Source of the DNA: Ipomoea triloba
Taxonomy: Eukaryota; Streptophyta; Magnoliopsida; Solanales; Convolvulaceae
Reading direction: 5' to 3'
NCBI RefSeq assembly: GCF_003576645.1
Contig: NC_044916.1
Span: forward strand, 21,149,895 to 21,213,894
Length of the DNA stretch: 64,000 nt
In this document: piece by piece, positions 35,901 through 47,300 of the stretch
Position numbering within the stretch: position 1 is the stretch's first letter
Layout of the letters: the number at the start of each line of letters is the position of its first letter
Made by a program: the position numbers and the translations under genes
The notes under the pieces: generated by a model
Seen by the model: the letters and a program-made list of their open reading frames with translations, nothing else
Told to the model about the DNA's origin: nothing
Database searches by the model: none

Positions 35901-37366
35901 ATTCTACTTGGGAGTTAGTACCCCGAGCCAATCGTAATGTGGTTGGCTGCAAGTGGGTGTTCAGGGTTAAACGCAGACCTGATGGCTCTGTAGACAGGTT
36001 CAAGGCCCGGCTGGTTGCCAAGGGTTTTTTACAGGAACCGGGACGAGACTACTTTGAGACTTTCAGTCCAGTGGTTAAACCGGTCACTGTGCGGGTTATT
36101 CTCAGCGTTGCATTATCACGGGGTTGGGCGTTACGTCAATTGGACGTGAATAATGCCTTTTTAAACGGTACACTGTTCGAGGAAGTCTATATGGCACAAC
36201 CAGCGGGGTTTGTTGATGATGACAAGCCTAATCATGTCTGTCGTTTAAAAAAGGCTATTTATGGGCTAAAGCAAGCTCCTCGGGCTTGGTATCTTGAATT
36301 ATCAGACTTTCTAGTTTCTTTTGGTTTTAAGAAGTCTGTGGCAGACTCATCCCTATTTATTTATTGTACCTGTGATGTTCTCTTGTATTTCTTAGTATAT
36401 GTAGATGACATTATCATTACAGGCAACAACGATGCCTTCACCACGAATTTTGTCCGTCGTCTATCTCGGCGGTTTTCATTGAAGGATTTGGGTCCCTTGC
36501 ATCACTTCTTGGGCGTTGAAGTGGTGTCGACGACGACTGGTATGTTTTTGTCTCAAAGTCAATATGTGGTTGACTTATTGGAACAGTTCAACATGACGGG
36601 GGCGAAGTCGGTCTCTACTCCGATGTGTACCTCAATTGATTTAGGTGCGGATCCAACACCTTTTGACTCCACGGCTTACCGCCGCGCTATTGGGCGCCTC
36701 CAATACTTGGCGATCACCAGGCCTGATGTTTCGTTTGCGGTGAATCGATTAGCTCAATCTATGGCATCGCCGACTGAGAGTCATTGGCAAGCTGTAAAGC
36801 GGGTCTTGCGCTACTTAAAGGGTACGTTACACTTTGGACTATACTTTCGCCGTGGTTGTCCTCTCTCTCTTGTAGCATATTCAGACTCCGATTGGGGTGG
36901 TGTCCGCGACGGGGGACGATCTACCACGGCCTACTGTGTGTTTTTTGGTTCCAATATCATCTCCTAGAAGTCCTCTAAACAACGGTCTGTGTCTCGGTCC
37001 TCCACGGAAGCTTAATTCCGGGCACTAGCTAATTCTGCTGCTGAAGTTATGTGGGTTCAAAGTCTATTACGTGAGCTTGGTGTTGGTTTGCGTTCTCCAC
37101 CGCAATTAATTACTGATAACCTGAGTGCCTCATATGTGTGTAAAAACCCGGTTTTTCACTCGCGAATGAAGCACTTGGCGCTTGACTATTTTTTTGTGCG
37201 TGAGCAGGTTACGTCCAGGGCCCTGCGTGTTAGCTATGTTCGATCAGATGAGCAGGTAGTTGACCTATTGACTAAACCACTCAGTTATCGTTTGTTTGCT
37301 GTGTTTCGGTCCAAGCTTGGGCTCACTGACGGAGCCTCAATCTTGCGGGGGCGTGTGAAGACTTAG
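32969..37366 (+). pseudogene. gag-pol of the 4.8-kb Copia element, five nonsense codons
   Basis: ATG 32969 opens one frame with stops at 33785 (TGA), 33902 (TGA), 34859 (TAA), 36965 (TAG) and 37013 (TAA); the frame itself is never shifted. Gag ends in a CCHC knuckle (CNYCEYPGHDTKFC). The protease active site reads MDIGASHH, so the Asp-Ser/Thr-Gly triad has Ile. Integrase has the HHCC region (WHHQFGH, CNSCHINKSH) and D,D,E candidates (YTDVWSS, IFSDNRGEY, NGPAERRH). RT is intact across [22 protein letters not shown] and [10 protein letters not shown]. RNase H ([17 protein letters not shown]) spans the last stops. The terminal TAG (37364) lies 11 bases inside the 3' LTR. Confidence 0.9.
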
Positions 37367-37530
37367 TATTATGCTCTTTATTATATATTTGTGGTTAATA
37401 TTATTCCTTAATATTTTCTCCTTTGCCTAGTCTTATGGTCAGGTATAACCACACCTTATTTCAAGGCTCTGTAATCTATATAAAGCCTTGTACTCATGTT
37501 GAATAAATTACAACTCTTTGCATTCTATTA
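37354..37530 (+). repeat. 3' LTR of the 4.8-kb Copia element
   Basis: 177 bp, identical to the 5' LTR by direct comparison. Confidence 0.93.
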
Positions 37531-38563
37531 GTGTGGAGCTTCCAAATTTTGAATCAGAACCTTCCAGGTAGATTCCTAAGTCGGTGGTGTGGAGCTTCAA
37601 TTCCAAATTTTGAATCAATAAGTTTTGGGCAAGTCAGTCTTCCTCATTTAATTTGAATAGTACTCCGTTATTAATTGCTAACGGCCTATAAGGTACCGGT
37701 AGTCTGCTCCTCCTCCCCACCGTTGTCTTATCTTTGCTTGCCCTCACACCTCCTCTCCACTCTTCGTGCCCATTTCATCACCGCTTCATCTTCAATTCAA
37801 TAATGAAATAATTTTCGGTAGTGGGGTTGGCTTGGGGAATCTACCCCTAATTTTGGTTTTTGGTTTTTGTGAAAGTAAGGCTTGGGGTGTGTGCTTCGTG
37901 TAGTGGGTTTGGGTGGATACATATATAGTGCCACTCACTTTTGTCCCATTACCCCTTTTGTTTTTTCCTGAAACACCTCACCTTGTTCTGTACTTTTATT
38001 ATTTTGCTTTATGCTAGTTTGCTTTGTTGCTTTGTTTTGCAGATTGTATTTCCCTCTCGTTACTTTCACGAGTTTATTCATCTCGTTTATATTTACGAGG
38101 TAGTATGGAGCATGATTTGATTAAAATTGTCATGGTGGTTGTACAACTCATCCTGGGCAACCTAGACGACAATAGAAAAGAGCTCCTTCTCAACCATGAT
38201 TTGCAGAAGGAAATATTGTCAATGAGCCAAAAATTGGAGATGATCACCCAGGGAGTGTGCAAGACTGTTCAACTAGCCTTGCCTATGTCCAGCCAGACTA
38301 TATATGAATCTAACGGAGCAGCAATTTCCTCTATGGGAAGCTTCCAATTTGTAATGCAATCTATGAATCAAGTTTTCTGTAGCCTAGCTAGGAAAATTCT
38401 TGTGTAAGAAATGGTTATCCATTTCTTTGTGTTTTGCTATAATCGTCCCTATCTTTGATTAATATATTTGCTATTATTATTAAAAAAAAAATTAACAAAC
38501 TCTTCAAAGCTAATCATTGTTATTTTGTTTATTCCAAACATGCGATTTGGTTTGATATCAAAT
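37531..38563. repeat. Local duplication, copy B, middle part
   Basis: 37531-37695 and 38480-38563 match 13525-13615 and 13675-13755. Between them, 37700-38475 is absent from copy A and contains a C/T-rich leader-like stretch and the fragment at 38105. Confidence 0.75.
38105..38407 (+). pseudogene. Gene fragment with C-terminus like the 27174 Myb/SANT relic
   Basis: About 100 residues begin MEHDLIKIVMVVVQLI and end FQFVMQSMNQVFCSLARKILV. The last 25 residues parallel those of the pseudogene at 27174-27686. A splice-acceptor-like tgttttgcag stands at 38041 and a pyrimidine-rich leader at 37696-37800. I do not recognise the N-terminal part. It may be a decayed small gene or a piece of one; it is absent from copy A of the duplication. 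Confidence 0.4.
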
Positions 38564-38833
38564 GAGTTAATACCTCCATTGGTCCTCCGAGTATTAGCAA
38601 AATACCAGTGGTGGTCCCTCGTCTTTAAAACGACCAAGAGTCGTCCTCTATCTTTTTCAAAATAACCACCTGTGATCCTCTGTTAGGTTGGGTGTCAATT
38701 GAACGTTAATTTTTGAGGGCAAAATTGGCATTACAATTATTTCATCCTTAAGGCTCATTTTCAGTCTTGTTGTCCTTCAACTCCCCTACCTTTAATCTCG
38801 AAAACAAACAACGCTGCCCCTGATGGGCTTCAA

Positions 38834-39480
38834 GTGAACAACAATAATTTCATGTTCAACAACGCGGTCTCATTGTGGCCGGTTCAAGATCCTACCGTCG
38901 CATTTATTCTACCCCAGAAACCGTTGAAAAAAAAGACCGAAGTTAGCATCTTCAAGGCAGACAAGTACTTCAATAATACCACCACCTCGAATTATGCCAT
39001 TGTTCCTGGAGGGATCAAGTACGCAAACCCACAAGGCCAAGGAGTAGGGGATTATTTCAAGTCTGCAACAACACCTAGTGTGTGCAGCTCAGAATCAAGT
39101 AGCCAAATGATGCTTTTACCAAACATCATCAAACATAATAAAAAGGAATGGAACATTTTGCGATGAATTGTGGGCACTTAAGGGAAGAACAAAATGGCAT
39201 GTTAACCTGGGATGCCATACCAAATACTCAAAGCAATCCTCCTTCAATGACTCCCACTATTTGTGACGATCGGGCTAGCAATGCGAGTTCTGATTTATCC
39301 AAAATTGAGGATATTTCTAGCACCGCTGGCCACGGATATGGAGCTCACTGGACGGCGGGTTACACCTCTGGGTGTTCATCTCCGACTCACTACGCGCCTA
39401 GTGAAGCTAGCATCCAGTGGAGCGTCGTGACAGCCAACGCCGCGATTATGCCTCCGATTGGCCGTCGCGAAAGCCAATAA
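38834..39480 (+). pseudogene. Captured phytochrome kinase substrate (PKS)-like fragment
   Basis: The translated segments carry hallmarks of PKS proteins, plasma-membrane-associated partners of phytochrome and phototropin signalling: VSIFKADKYFNN, TPSVCSSESSS, then NASSDLSKIEDI and YAPSEASIQWSVVTANAA. The first part (38834-39166) and the second (39148-39480) are in different frames, so a frameshift separates them. It is a partial, intronless copy between MULE-like inverted repeats. The source gene is not in this window. Recognition rests mainly on the PSEASIxWSVVTA block. Confidence 0.65.
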
Positions 39481-39582
39481 TACTGCGACGGCCAAATCGT
39501 CGCTTAAAAGCTGTAGTTCCGGCGGGCTTGGGCTGATCAATATGCGTTTTCCAATGAATTCTTTGCTGGGATTTCCCATAGT

Positions 39583-39935
39583 ATGGACTACCAGTCGCAA
39601 CTAGCCAGCAACGCATTGGCACTCCTCAACAGAAATACTGAAATTTCCGTCGCCGCCGGATGTCAACTTTGGGAGGAGGATTTAGACGAGTGGGTATCGG
39701 GTCATCGTGAGCTGAGACTGCTCCAGATGACGACGGACAAAACTATAAAAACAAACGTTGTGGTGGGGAAAGACGGGACGTGGAACTTTAGAACGGTGTC
39801 GGAGGCCATCCGGGCTGTAAGTGGGCGGCAACGGTTGTGATATATGTGAAGTCTGGAGTTTACAAGTAGAAAATACGGAGCAGTAAAGATGGAATCACGT
39901 TGATCGGAGATGGAAAATATTCCGGTGGGTTCTTG
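39583..39935 (+). pseudogene. Captured pectinesterase fragment
   Basis: The frame from 39583 reads the end of the inhibitor-like pro-region (LASNALALLN), the linker (LDEWVSGHRELRLLQ) and the start of the catalytic domain (NVVVGKDGTWNFRTVSEAIRAVS). After a frameshift at about 39830 the family motif continues as VIYVKSGVY and ITLIGDGKYS. The catalytic aspartates and arginine further downstream are absent. Pectinesterases de-esterify cell-wall homogalacturonan; this fragment cannot. Confidence 0.75.
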
Positions 39936-40292
39936 GGGTGTAACAGCTACAAGCCCGTAAGTGTCACTAAAAGTGTGGCCAAGACCGTCGATCATAACTG
40001 CCAAAGCTAGGAAACCATACACAATTTTGAGCTTAAACATGGAGCTTAGGGCTGAGAATTGGGGGAAAATGACGCCCCAACTGGAAAACTTGAGCTTAAA
40101 CATGAAATATATGGAAATGACAAGTTTGCCCTCATTTTAACGTCACTTTGACACCGTTTCTACGAGAGGACCATGGGTGGTTATTTTGAAAAAGATAGAT
40201 GACGACTCCTGGTCGTTTTAAAGACGAGGGACCACCACTGGTATTTCGCTAATACTCGGAGGACCAATTGAGGTATTAACTCGATATCAAAT

Positions 40293-41310
40293 TAATGCAG
40301 AAAATATTTTTTTAACCAATCCATAGTATAGGCTCAACATGATTGTGACGTTCCGTTTGAAATTGTCATAGTGATGCTATTAAATTATAAAGTACTTGGC
40401 AACCAAATATTTTTTTATATAATAAAAGAAACCAAATATACTATTTATATTTATTTTAAAAGTCAATCTAAAAAAGAAAGGACGATTCTCTTGTGAGGCT
40501 GTCCAATATATCTTCTTTTTTTTTTTTTTTTTGTGAGACGGGTCATATTTAGATAGAAATATAATATTTATGATGGAAAATGTAATACTAATCAAATATA
40601 TATTAACTTTTACTTATGAATTGAAGGAAAATGTAATCACGAAAAATATAATACTTTTAAATCTAAAACGTAATATTAATTTGTTAATTAAAGAGTTACT
40701 CATGTGAAAAATCGTAATACTTAGTAAGGGATAAATTAATTTATTATTGTTTTTGAGGGAAAATGTAATTTAAACCCTTATGAGAAAAAGTGTAATATTA
40801 ATCATAGATAAATTAATATAACCTATAAGGGTAAGTGTAATACTTATTAAGAAAATGTAATACTTTTAAATTAAAATGTAATATTTATTTTGCAATGTGT
40901 CTTCTTGCAATGCAAAAAGTAAAAGTGTAATCGGATTGCGCTGAATGTCAATGGAAGCTTCTCGAAGTGCATGATAAATTGATAATCAATCTACGGGGTT
41001 GTGGCTAATTGGAAGACTGGGTTGACTCGCCTAGTGCGCGGGTTGAGGCTATGAGTGGACTATGAAGCCTTACTTTTGGGTTGTCCCCTCCTTTTGATGA
41101 AAAAATGTACTTCATTCGATGTATCTCATTTTATGTGTCTAGTTCGATTAATGAGGTTTGACTGAAGTTATTTTTAATTCAATTTTTCATAATGTTAAGT
41201 TTAACATTAGTATATTAAATTTATATATTAAGAAATTATATTAAAAATACTATTAAACAAAAAAAATAAATTTAAGAATAATAAAAAATATTAAAGAAAA
41301 TAAATAAAAA
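40293..41310. repeat. Local duplication, copy B, last part
   Basis: Matches 13765-13893 and then, without the Copia element, 23740-24640. The junction taataaaagaaacc at about 40424-40437 is the unoccupied target of the SIRE-type element. Confidence 0.88.
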
Positions 41311-43564
41311 AAATAATTAAGCTGACGTGGACCTTCTGTTGACCAGTGACCAAAATATTGCCTCCATCCTTGTACTTGTAATCTTGTTTCTTAGCTTCTT
41401 TCCAGCACAGAATGGACATCTAAGCCACCCATTTGGACCATTTACTTTGAATTTTCCTTCGGCATGGTGGTGGTGAACGCGAAATCCCCTTTGCTCCTCC
41501 TGGGTGGATTGTCGAAGCCGGGACTCTTCCCCTGCAACAAGAACTCCTCAAGCATAATCATCACTATATCAACATCATACTGATACGGAGTCTGCACCAC
41601 ACACAGTAAGTAATAACTTACCACCTCTTCGGTCAAGCTGCAATCGCAGAGACAAACAAGGCGATTCATTTGTTTATGGATAAATGGAAGATACCAATCT
41701 TTTGACAGATTCCCTAGAGCAAACAATATAACCTTATCTACAGCTATGCATGCATGGAAGAGATATCTAAATGGTCCTGAGCAGATTTCCTCTAGTTGCA
41801 ATATTTAATTTAAAATATATGTTCTTTAATTTTTGCTCTCTTCCAATAGGAACATCAGTGCCTTTAAATACACTGTACACAGCAAAAGAAAACATGCAGA
41901 ATTATCATTAGTTTCTTAATTTTCTTTCATTATCTTGTTTAAGTATTGGAGTTGCGTACACTCGAAGTACGAAGACCGAGTTTGTTCTTGCTCAAAAAGA
42001 ACATTTGGATACCAAGACTTATCACATACACTGTTCGCTTGTCGACGAAACGGAGGGGATCAACAAATCACCCACACTAGCATCGTCTACCCAGAGAGCC
42101 ACCTGACTCGCAACCTCCATTATTTTCGACGAATTTGAAGCTCTGAGTACGCTGGCGGCTTTCAGGATCTTTAATTTAGCAGAAAGCAGCTGCAGGAAAC
42201 CGTTCCCTTTTCTGCTGGCAATAGGCTGATAATTAACTCCAATACAAGCCTGTATTTCGACGATATCGTATCAGCGTGCTCACCAACAGAACCCTGCATG
42301 ACACTTTGGTTATCTCACTTTCCTTTTCTTCTTCATCAGATATAAAATCCTTTGGAATCACACCATCCGAGAAGAATGCCTACATCATCGAAACGTCTTC
42401 GCAGAAGAGAAATCCAAACCCAAACCGAAAAAAGTTGGCATCTTCTCCGACGAAACCGAATTCACACCACTAATCCCACAGCCAGAATGAAATGACAACG
42501 TTTCACGGCCATTGCCGCCTCCCCATGGCGGTCAACTTCGTGCCAAGTGGCAACTATTATTCCTCGTGTTGACAATGATGTGGAGAATGGTCAAGGTGCT
42601 AGGCAAAAAAAAAAGTCAAATATTATTACCTGTAGCCTGTATCAAACCTGCTAAAAATGCTAGACGAACAAAAATTAATGGTTAACGGATTGAAATGTAT
42701 GTTCTAAAAGATCAGGGTGCGGCATGAAAAATCGGATATAGTTCATGGTGCGGGATGACACTTTAGCCTTTTTTTTTTGCACAATGTCGTTGATCAACAA
42801 TGTTTTTTTAAATATTTACCTTTTAGTTCCGTGTGTTCTTGATAGTCGATGAAGATGTGTATTTGTTGTTGATCAATGCGTATTTGTTCTGATGTTCTTG
42901 AGTTCTGGTGTGAATCGTTAATGTTTTGCTTGCTTGAGAGTGTTGTTGATGAAGTTCAATGGAAGTATAGTCGCGAGAGAGTCGAGAGTCTTATTAAGGA
43001 AGACTCTTCATCGCTTATATATTTTAATTAAAAAAAAATAATGTTGATTGGATGGACTAAATGGCGTCCGTCCCATCACTTAGTGAAACGGCGCCGTTTA
43101 GTCTCACGGTGCACATTGCTATGTGCACCGTGGTGTAGGGTATAACGATTGTACACTAGATCTCCTCCCCACCCTAATTACTAATTACTCTGTAATCTGT
43201 ATCTGTAGTACAAAAATTTGGTTAATCCAAATTCTCAATCAAATTGTGAAATGCCAAAAGAAAAGAAGGACATTCCATTCCAATTCCTATTTTGTTTGCG
43301 CTGTAGTCGTAATAAACACGACTGCACCAAGAGCGAACTCATAAGAAGCGCCCGTCGAAGAAATTTTTTATCACAAAACCATTTGAATATTTGCATAGAA
43401 CATCGACTTTGATCCCAAATTATTCAAGTTTCGGCCGCAAATTGCATATGCATTTCGACTTTTTCCTGAAATTTAGTTGATTTTTTTCTAAATTAATTTA
43501 GGGCTAATTACTATATACATAGAAGTGGAGGGTAGTGGCCGAGGGATCTGGGAGTGTGAGAAAG
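41311..43564. other. Upstream region of CLC-d, no gene recognised
   Basis: Contains a minus-strand open frame at 41442-41801 (119 codons, no family recognised) and decayed exon-like plus-strand sequence at 41935-42473. A fragment of the 11491 MULE family lies at 42712-42772. A cluster of palindromes is at 43085-43132. A TATA-like tatatac (about 43512) lies about 50 nt before the CLC start codon and could be its core promoter. Confidence 0.45.
43105..43132. other. Perfect 12-bp hairpin next to a GGCGCC palindrome
   Basis: cacggtgcacat and atgtgcaccgtg are separated by tgct; acggcgccgt at 43088-43097 is also palindromic. Probably a MITE end, but position upstream of CLC-d makes it worth noting. 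Confidence 0.6.
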
Positions 43565-44337
43565 ATGTTATCGAATCATTTACAGAATGGTATTGAGACG
43601 GTGAATGTGGCATGGTCGCGGCTGCCATCCGCGGAGGAGGATGGGGATGACGATGAGGTGGGAACCTCGAAGAAGATCCAAGGCAGCTCTGTAGAGAGTC
43701 TCGACTATGAAGTCATCGAAAATTATGCCTATCGACGAGAACAGGTCTCAGTTCTTATTTTACTACTATCTTAATTGTTGTGTTCCTCCCAATTTAGTAA
43801 AATGAGGGATGCTTTACATATAATTTGTGGTGAAATTGTTGCATTGTGGTTCTTCTGTTTGTTTGCTTATTTATTTATTTATTTTTAATATTCTTTTGGA
43901 TGTACAGGCTAAGAAAGAGAAGCTTTATGTAGGGTATTTGATTGTGATGAAGTGGTTCTTTTCCTTATTAATTGGAATTGGTGAGTTTCTATCTATGATT
44001 TTAAATTCTTTTTCCCTGGCCCTGATATCAGAACAATTTAGGAAAATTTGTTTCTTTTACTTCTGCTGCTTGTCAGTGTGGTTGCCCATCCTATAGAATG
44101 GTTACTTCACTTACTTGTAACTCCTTTAGCCTTAAGCTCTGGAAATGTAACACTTAAGCATGCTATTGCCTATTAGCCACCACTTGCCAGTCAGGTAAAA
44201 GCTGCATGTGTTAAGCTAGAAGCAGAATAATATGAGAGAAAGAAAGAAAGAAGATATGAGGCTATATAGATAATACATTGCAAGATAACTTGATTGGAAA
44301 GATTAAAATAGTCTATGTATCATATGCCATGAGGGAT

Positions 44338-44382
<45 letters not shown>

Positions 44383-47300
44383 ATTGAATCTTGATTCATG
44401 GATTGACAACTCTTCTTTCTGCAACATGTGATAATTGTAAGACCATGACTCTTCAAGTTACCCTGTGACTTTAGTTTGCATGTTTTGAAATGGGAAATCT
44501 CCACAATATTATAGTTTTTTAACATCATCCATTTGAAACATGGCATAAATCAGCAGGCAGACTGTAGTTTAGAGAAAGGAGTAAGTTTCAAAGACCAAAC
44601 AATTTTTCAACTATCAAAATCTCCATTTGTATTTAAGAACAATCTCGTCTTCTGGGTTGATGACTTGATGTATAATCTAGTTGCGAATACCTTGATAAGG
44701 GGTGCATACTTGTAAATGGAAGAGAACTAGAGTGAAGTAAGAGGACTAGATCTTTATGCTCTGTAATAAATTGAAATTTAATGATGTTCTTCTCTTAGTA
44801 GTAAGAGAACTAGAGTATAATTCTGAAAAGAATAAAACTTAGCTGTATAGTTTAATCAGGTTGCCATTTGTCTTTTATTCTTTTATTTATATTTTTTTGG
44901 AAAATGATTTATTATCTTCTAAAAATTGGTTTGTGTTTAGACTGGTATCTTTCCATGCCTACTCTTCTTTATTAACATCTAAATATGATACTATTTAAAC
45001 TATCTAGTTACAGAATAGAACTTAAAAATCAAGCGTTCATTCAGATCCTCACTTCTTACTTTTGATTATGTGTGTGTATGTGGTTCTTTAGATGCATCCC
45101 ATTACAGCATTCCTTCACATTATGTAGTTTTTTTTCTCCAAATGAGTTACTCTGTAATTTGTATGGTATGATAATTTTCAACTGTTAAGTATTGCTGTGA
45201 GGAACCAGATATATGCTGATGGCTTTGGATTTTGTATTCTGCTTCATTGATTGACTAGCTATTTATGCCCTTTATTTTGTTTCAGGTACTGGACTTGTGG
45301 CTGTTTTCATCAACATGTCTGTTGAAAACTTTGCAGGATGGAAATACTCATTGACTTTTCAAATAATTCAGAATTCCTACTTCGTTGGATTTCTAGTGTA
45401 TACATTGATCAACTTGGCTCTAGTTTTTTCTTCAGTATATATTATCACACATTTTGCTCCAGCCGCAGCAGGATCTGGGATTCCTGAAATTAAGGGTTAC
45501 TTAAATGGTAGGCTATGGCAGTTTGGTGCTCTTACCTCTGTTTGATGGGGACACTGGAAGAATGAGCTGATTCTGGTTTATTTTTGTAGGAATTGACACA
45601 CATGGTATCCTCCTCTTTAGAACCTTAATTGGGAAGGTATGGTAGCATGTTTTAGAGTTAATTTGTATTTTCTAGTGTTATTATAATGAAAAGCTTCATT
45701 TTGCTTGTTCTCTCTTCTAGATTTTTGGAAGCATAGGTTCAGTGGGAAGTGGACTTGCCCTTGGCAAAGAAGGTCCTCTTGTACACATTGGTGCCTGTAT
45801 TGCTTCTTTGCTTGGACAAGTAAGTAATATGGAGTACTTCTGGTAATAAGTCTAATCTAATATCTATGAGTTGAAGTAATTTCAATGGACTTTAAATATA
45901 TCTTCAGATTAATTCTATAATATCGCTCCATTATAGTTATTGGATCTATTCTTCATGCCAAATTTGAGACTGCTGTCTACACTATTCACTAAGGAAGAGA
46001 AACACGTCATTTTTTTTTCTTGAACTTTTTAATCAGTGTTTCTTCCACTTTTGAGCTCAAAACTCAATTGGTTTTTAAATGTGAAAAACCTCAGGGTGGC
46101 TCAACAAAATATCATTTGAGTTTGCGGTGGCTACAAGTATTAAACAATGAACGGGATCGTCGGGATCTTGTAAGTATTAGATATTATGTGTGGGTTAGCA
46201 TTCTCTTATTTTCCCCTCTGATGTTTCTGACTCTTGCAAATGTCCCTACGCTATTATTTCACATTGTGAAGTTCAGCATTGCAATTTTCCTTGCTTTTAC
46301 TGTATAATAGGTGCTAACCTATTTCTACTTCTAAATCGATCTAACAAGTTCAGTTTTCTGTCTTTTGGCAAGGACAGGGATTGTACTATCAAATTTAGAA
46401 AAAGAATTATGGAGCATTGTTTTTGGAATATTTTCTTATTCAGTTATTCTTTTTGAGTAAAATTTAAAAACAGCAAGCTACAAGGGTGTATTACAGTAGT
46501 TTGAGCAAGCTCTCCTTTCCATTTATAACAAATGTTTCCTTCCCATCTAACAAATTCTGTTTTCTATATCTTTTGGCAAAGACAGGGATTGACTATCAAA
46601 CTAAAAAAAAATTATGGAGATTGTTTTGGGAATATTTTCTTTTGAGTAAAAACACCAAGCTACAAGGGTGTATTACAGTTTGAGTGTGCTCCCCCTTCCT
46701 TTCTAACAAATATTTCCTCCCTTTGTGTTGAGGGGTTGAAGTGGTTAAGTGAAAAATAATTTTAATTTTTGTATGTCTAGAAAATCTGACAATGTTTGTT
46801 GGATCACTTGTTTGTTGATGCATAATTCTATGGGAAACTTTCCTATGCAAATCTGACTGGATCTTATTTGTGTTAGGTTCTTTTTTTTTTGTTGTTGTTG
46901 ACTTGTTGTATTATCTCAAATTATTTCCCTTCTAAATTACCTGCCAATAGGTATGTTGTGAAATGTAATACTGTCAGAGTTTAGTTGGCTGTCTGGAAAC
47001 TAAAGTTCTAAATGCAAAATTTTCCTAGTTAGTAAAATAAATGAAGTGCTATGGTAACTTGTGAAACTGTGAAAGGAAGAAGACCATTTTATGTCATTGT
47101 GTGCTACAGTACATTCATGCACTATAATACTATATATAATAGATGAGACTCACGAAGTTGGCCTTTTGAAATCAAATTCCAACCTGCATTTTGTTCATGT
47201 GCTGGAGCAAAATCTCAGCTTTTGCTCTGTGCATGGGTGAGATTTTGTTTTCTTATTTTTATTTTAAATACTTGGTGGGTCGATGGCTAATGTGATTGGG

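Larger units (their letters stand above)
32724..37530 (+). mobile_element. Copia LTR retrotransposon, 4.8 kb, Ale/Retrofit-like size
   Basis: Two 177-bp LTRs (TG...TA rather than TG...CA) are identical by eye. The target duplication gtgtg is at 32719-32723 and 37531-37535. A PBS follows the 5' LTR and cttgcgggggcg precedes the 3' LTR. A single gag-pol frame carries five premature stops, so the copy cannot make a full polyprotein. It splits copy B of the local duplication in the flank upstream of the MADS relic. Confidence 0.93.
38564..40282 (+). mobile_element. Pack-MULE-like element carrying two host gene fragments
   Basis: Long terminal inverted repeats of about 110 bp near-identical sequence (starting gagttaatacctccattggt) extend with lower similarity to about 180 bp. 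A perfect 10-bp direct repeat, gatatcaaat, flanks the element (38554-38563 and 40283-40292), matching the 9-10-bp target duplication of Mutator-like transposons. Copy A of the duplicated locus lacks the element. No transposase is encoded. The interior is built from a PKS-like gene fragment followed by a pectinesterase fragment in the same orientation. Confidence 0.88.

Noticed and set aside
39960..40103. Minus-strand signal-peptide protein as a separate gene
   Set aside because: It lies inside the MULE-like element with no further exon; mentioned only as a possible third captured fragment.
41442..41801. 119-codon minus-strand frame as a gene
   Set aside because: No family recognised, no clear promoter or neighbouring exons; kept only as a note in the intergenic entry.
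43535..43564. Upstream start of CLC-d at 43535
   Set aside because: That codon is GTG; the first ATG, at 43565, gives the family-typical N-terminus MLSNHLQNG.
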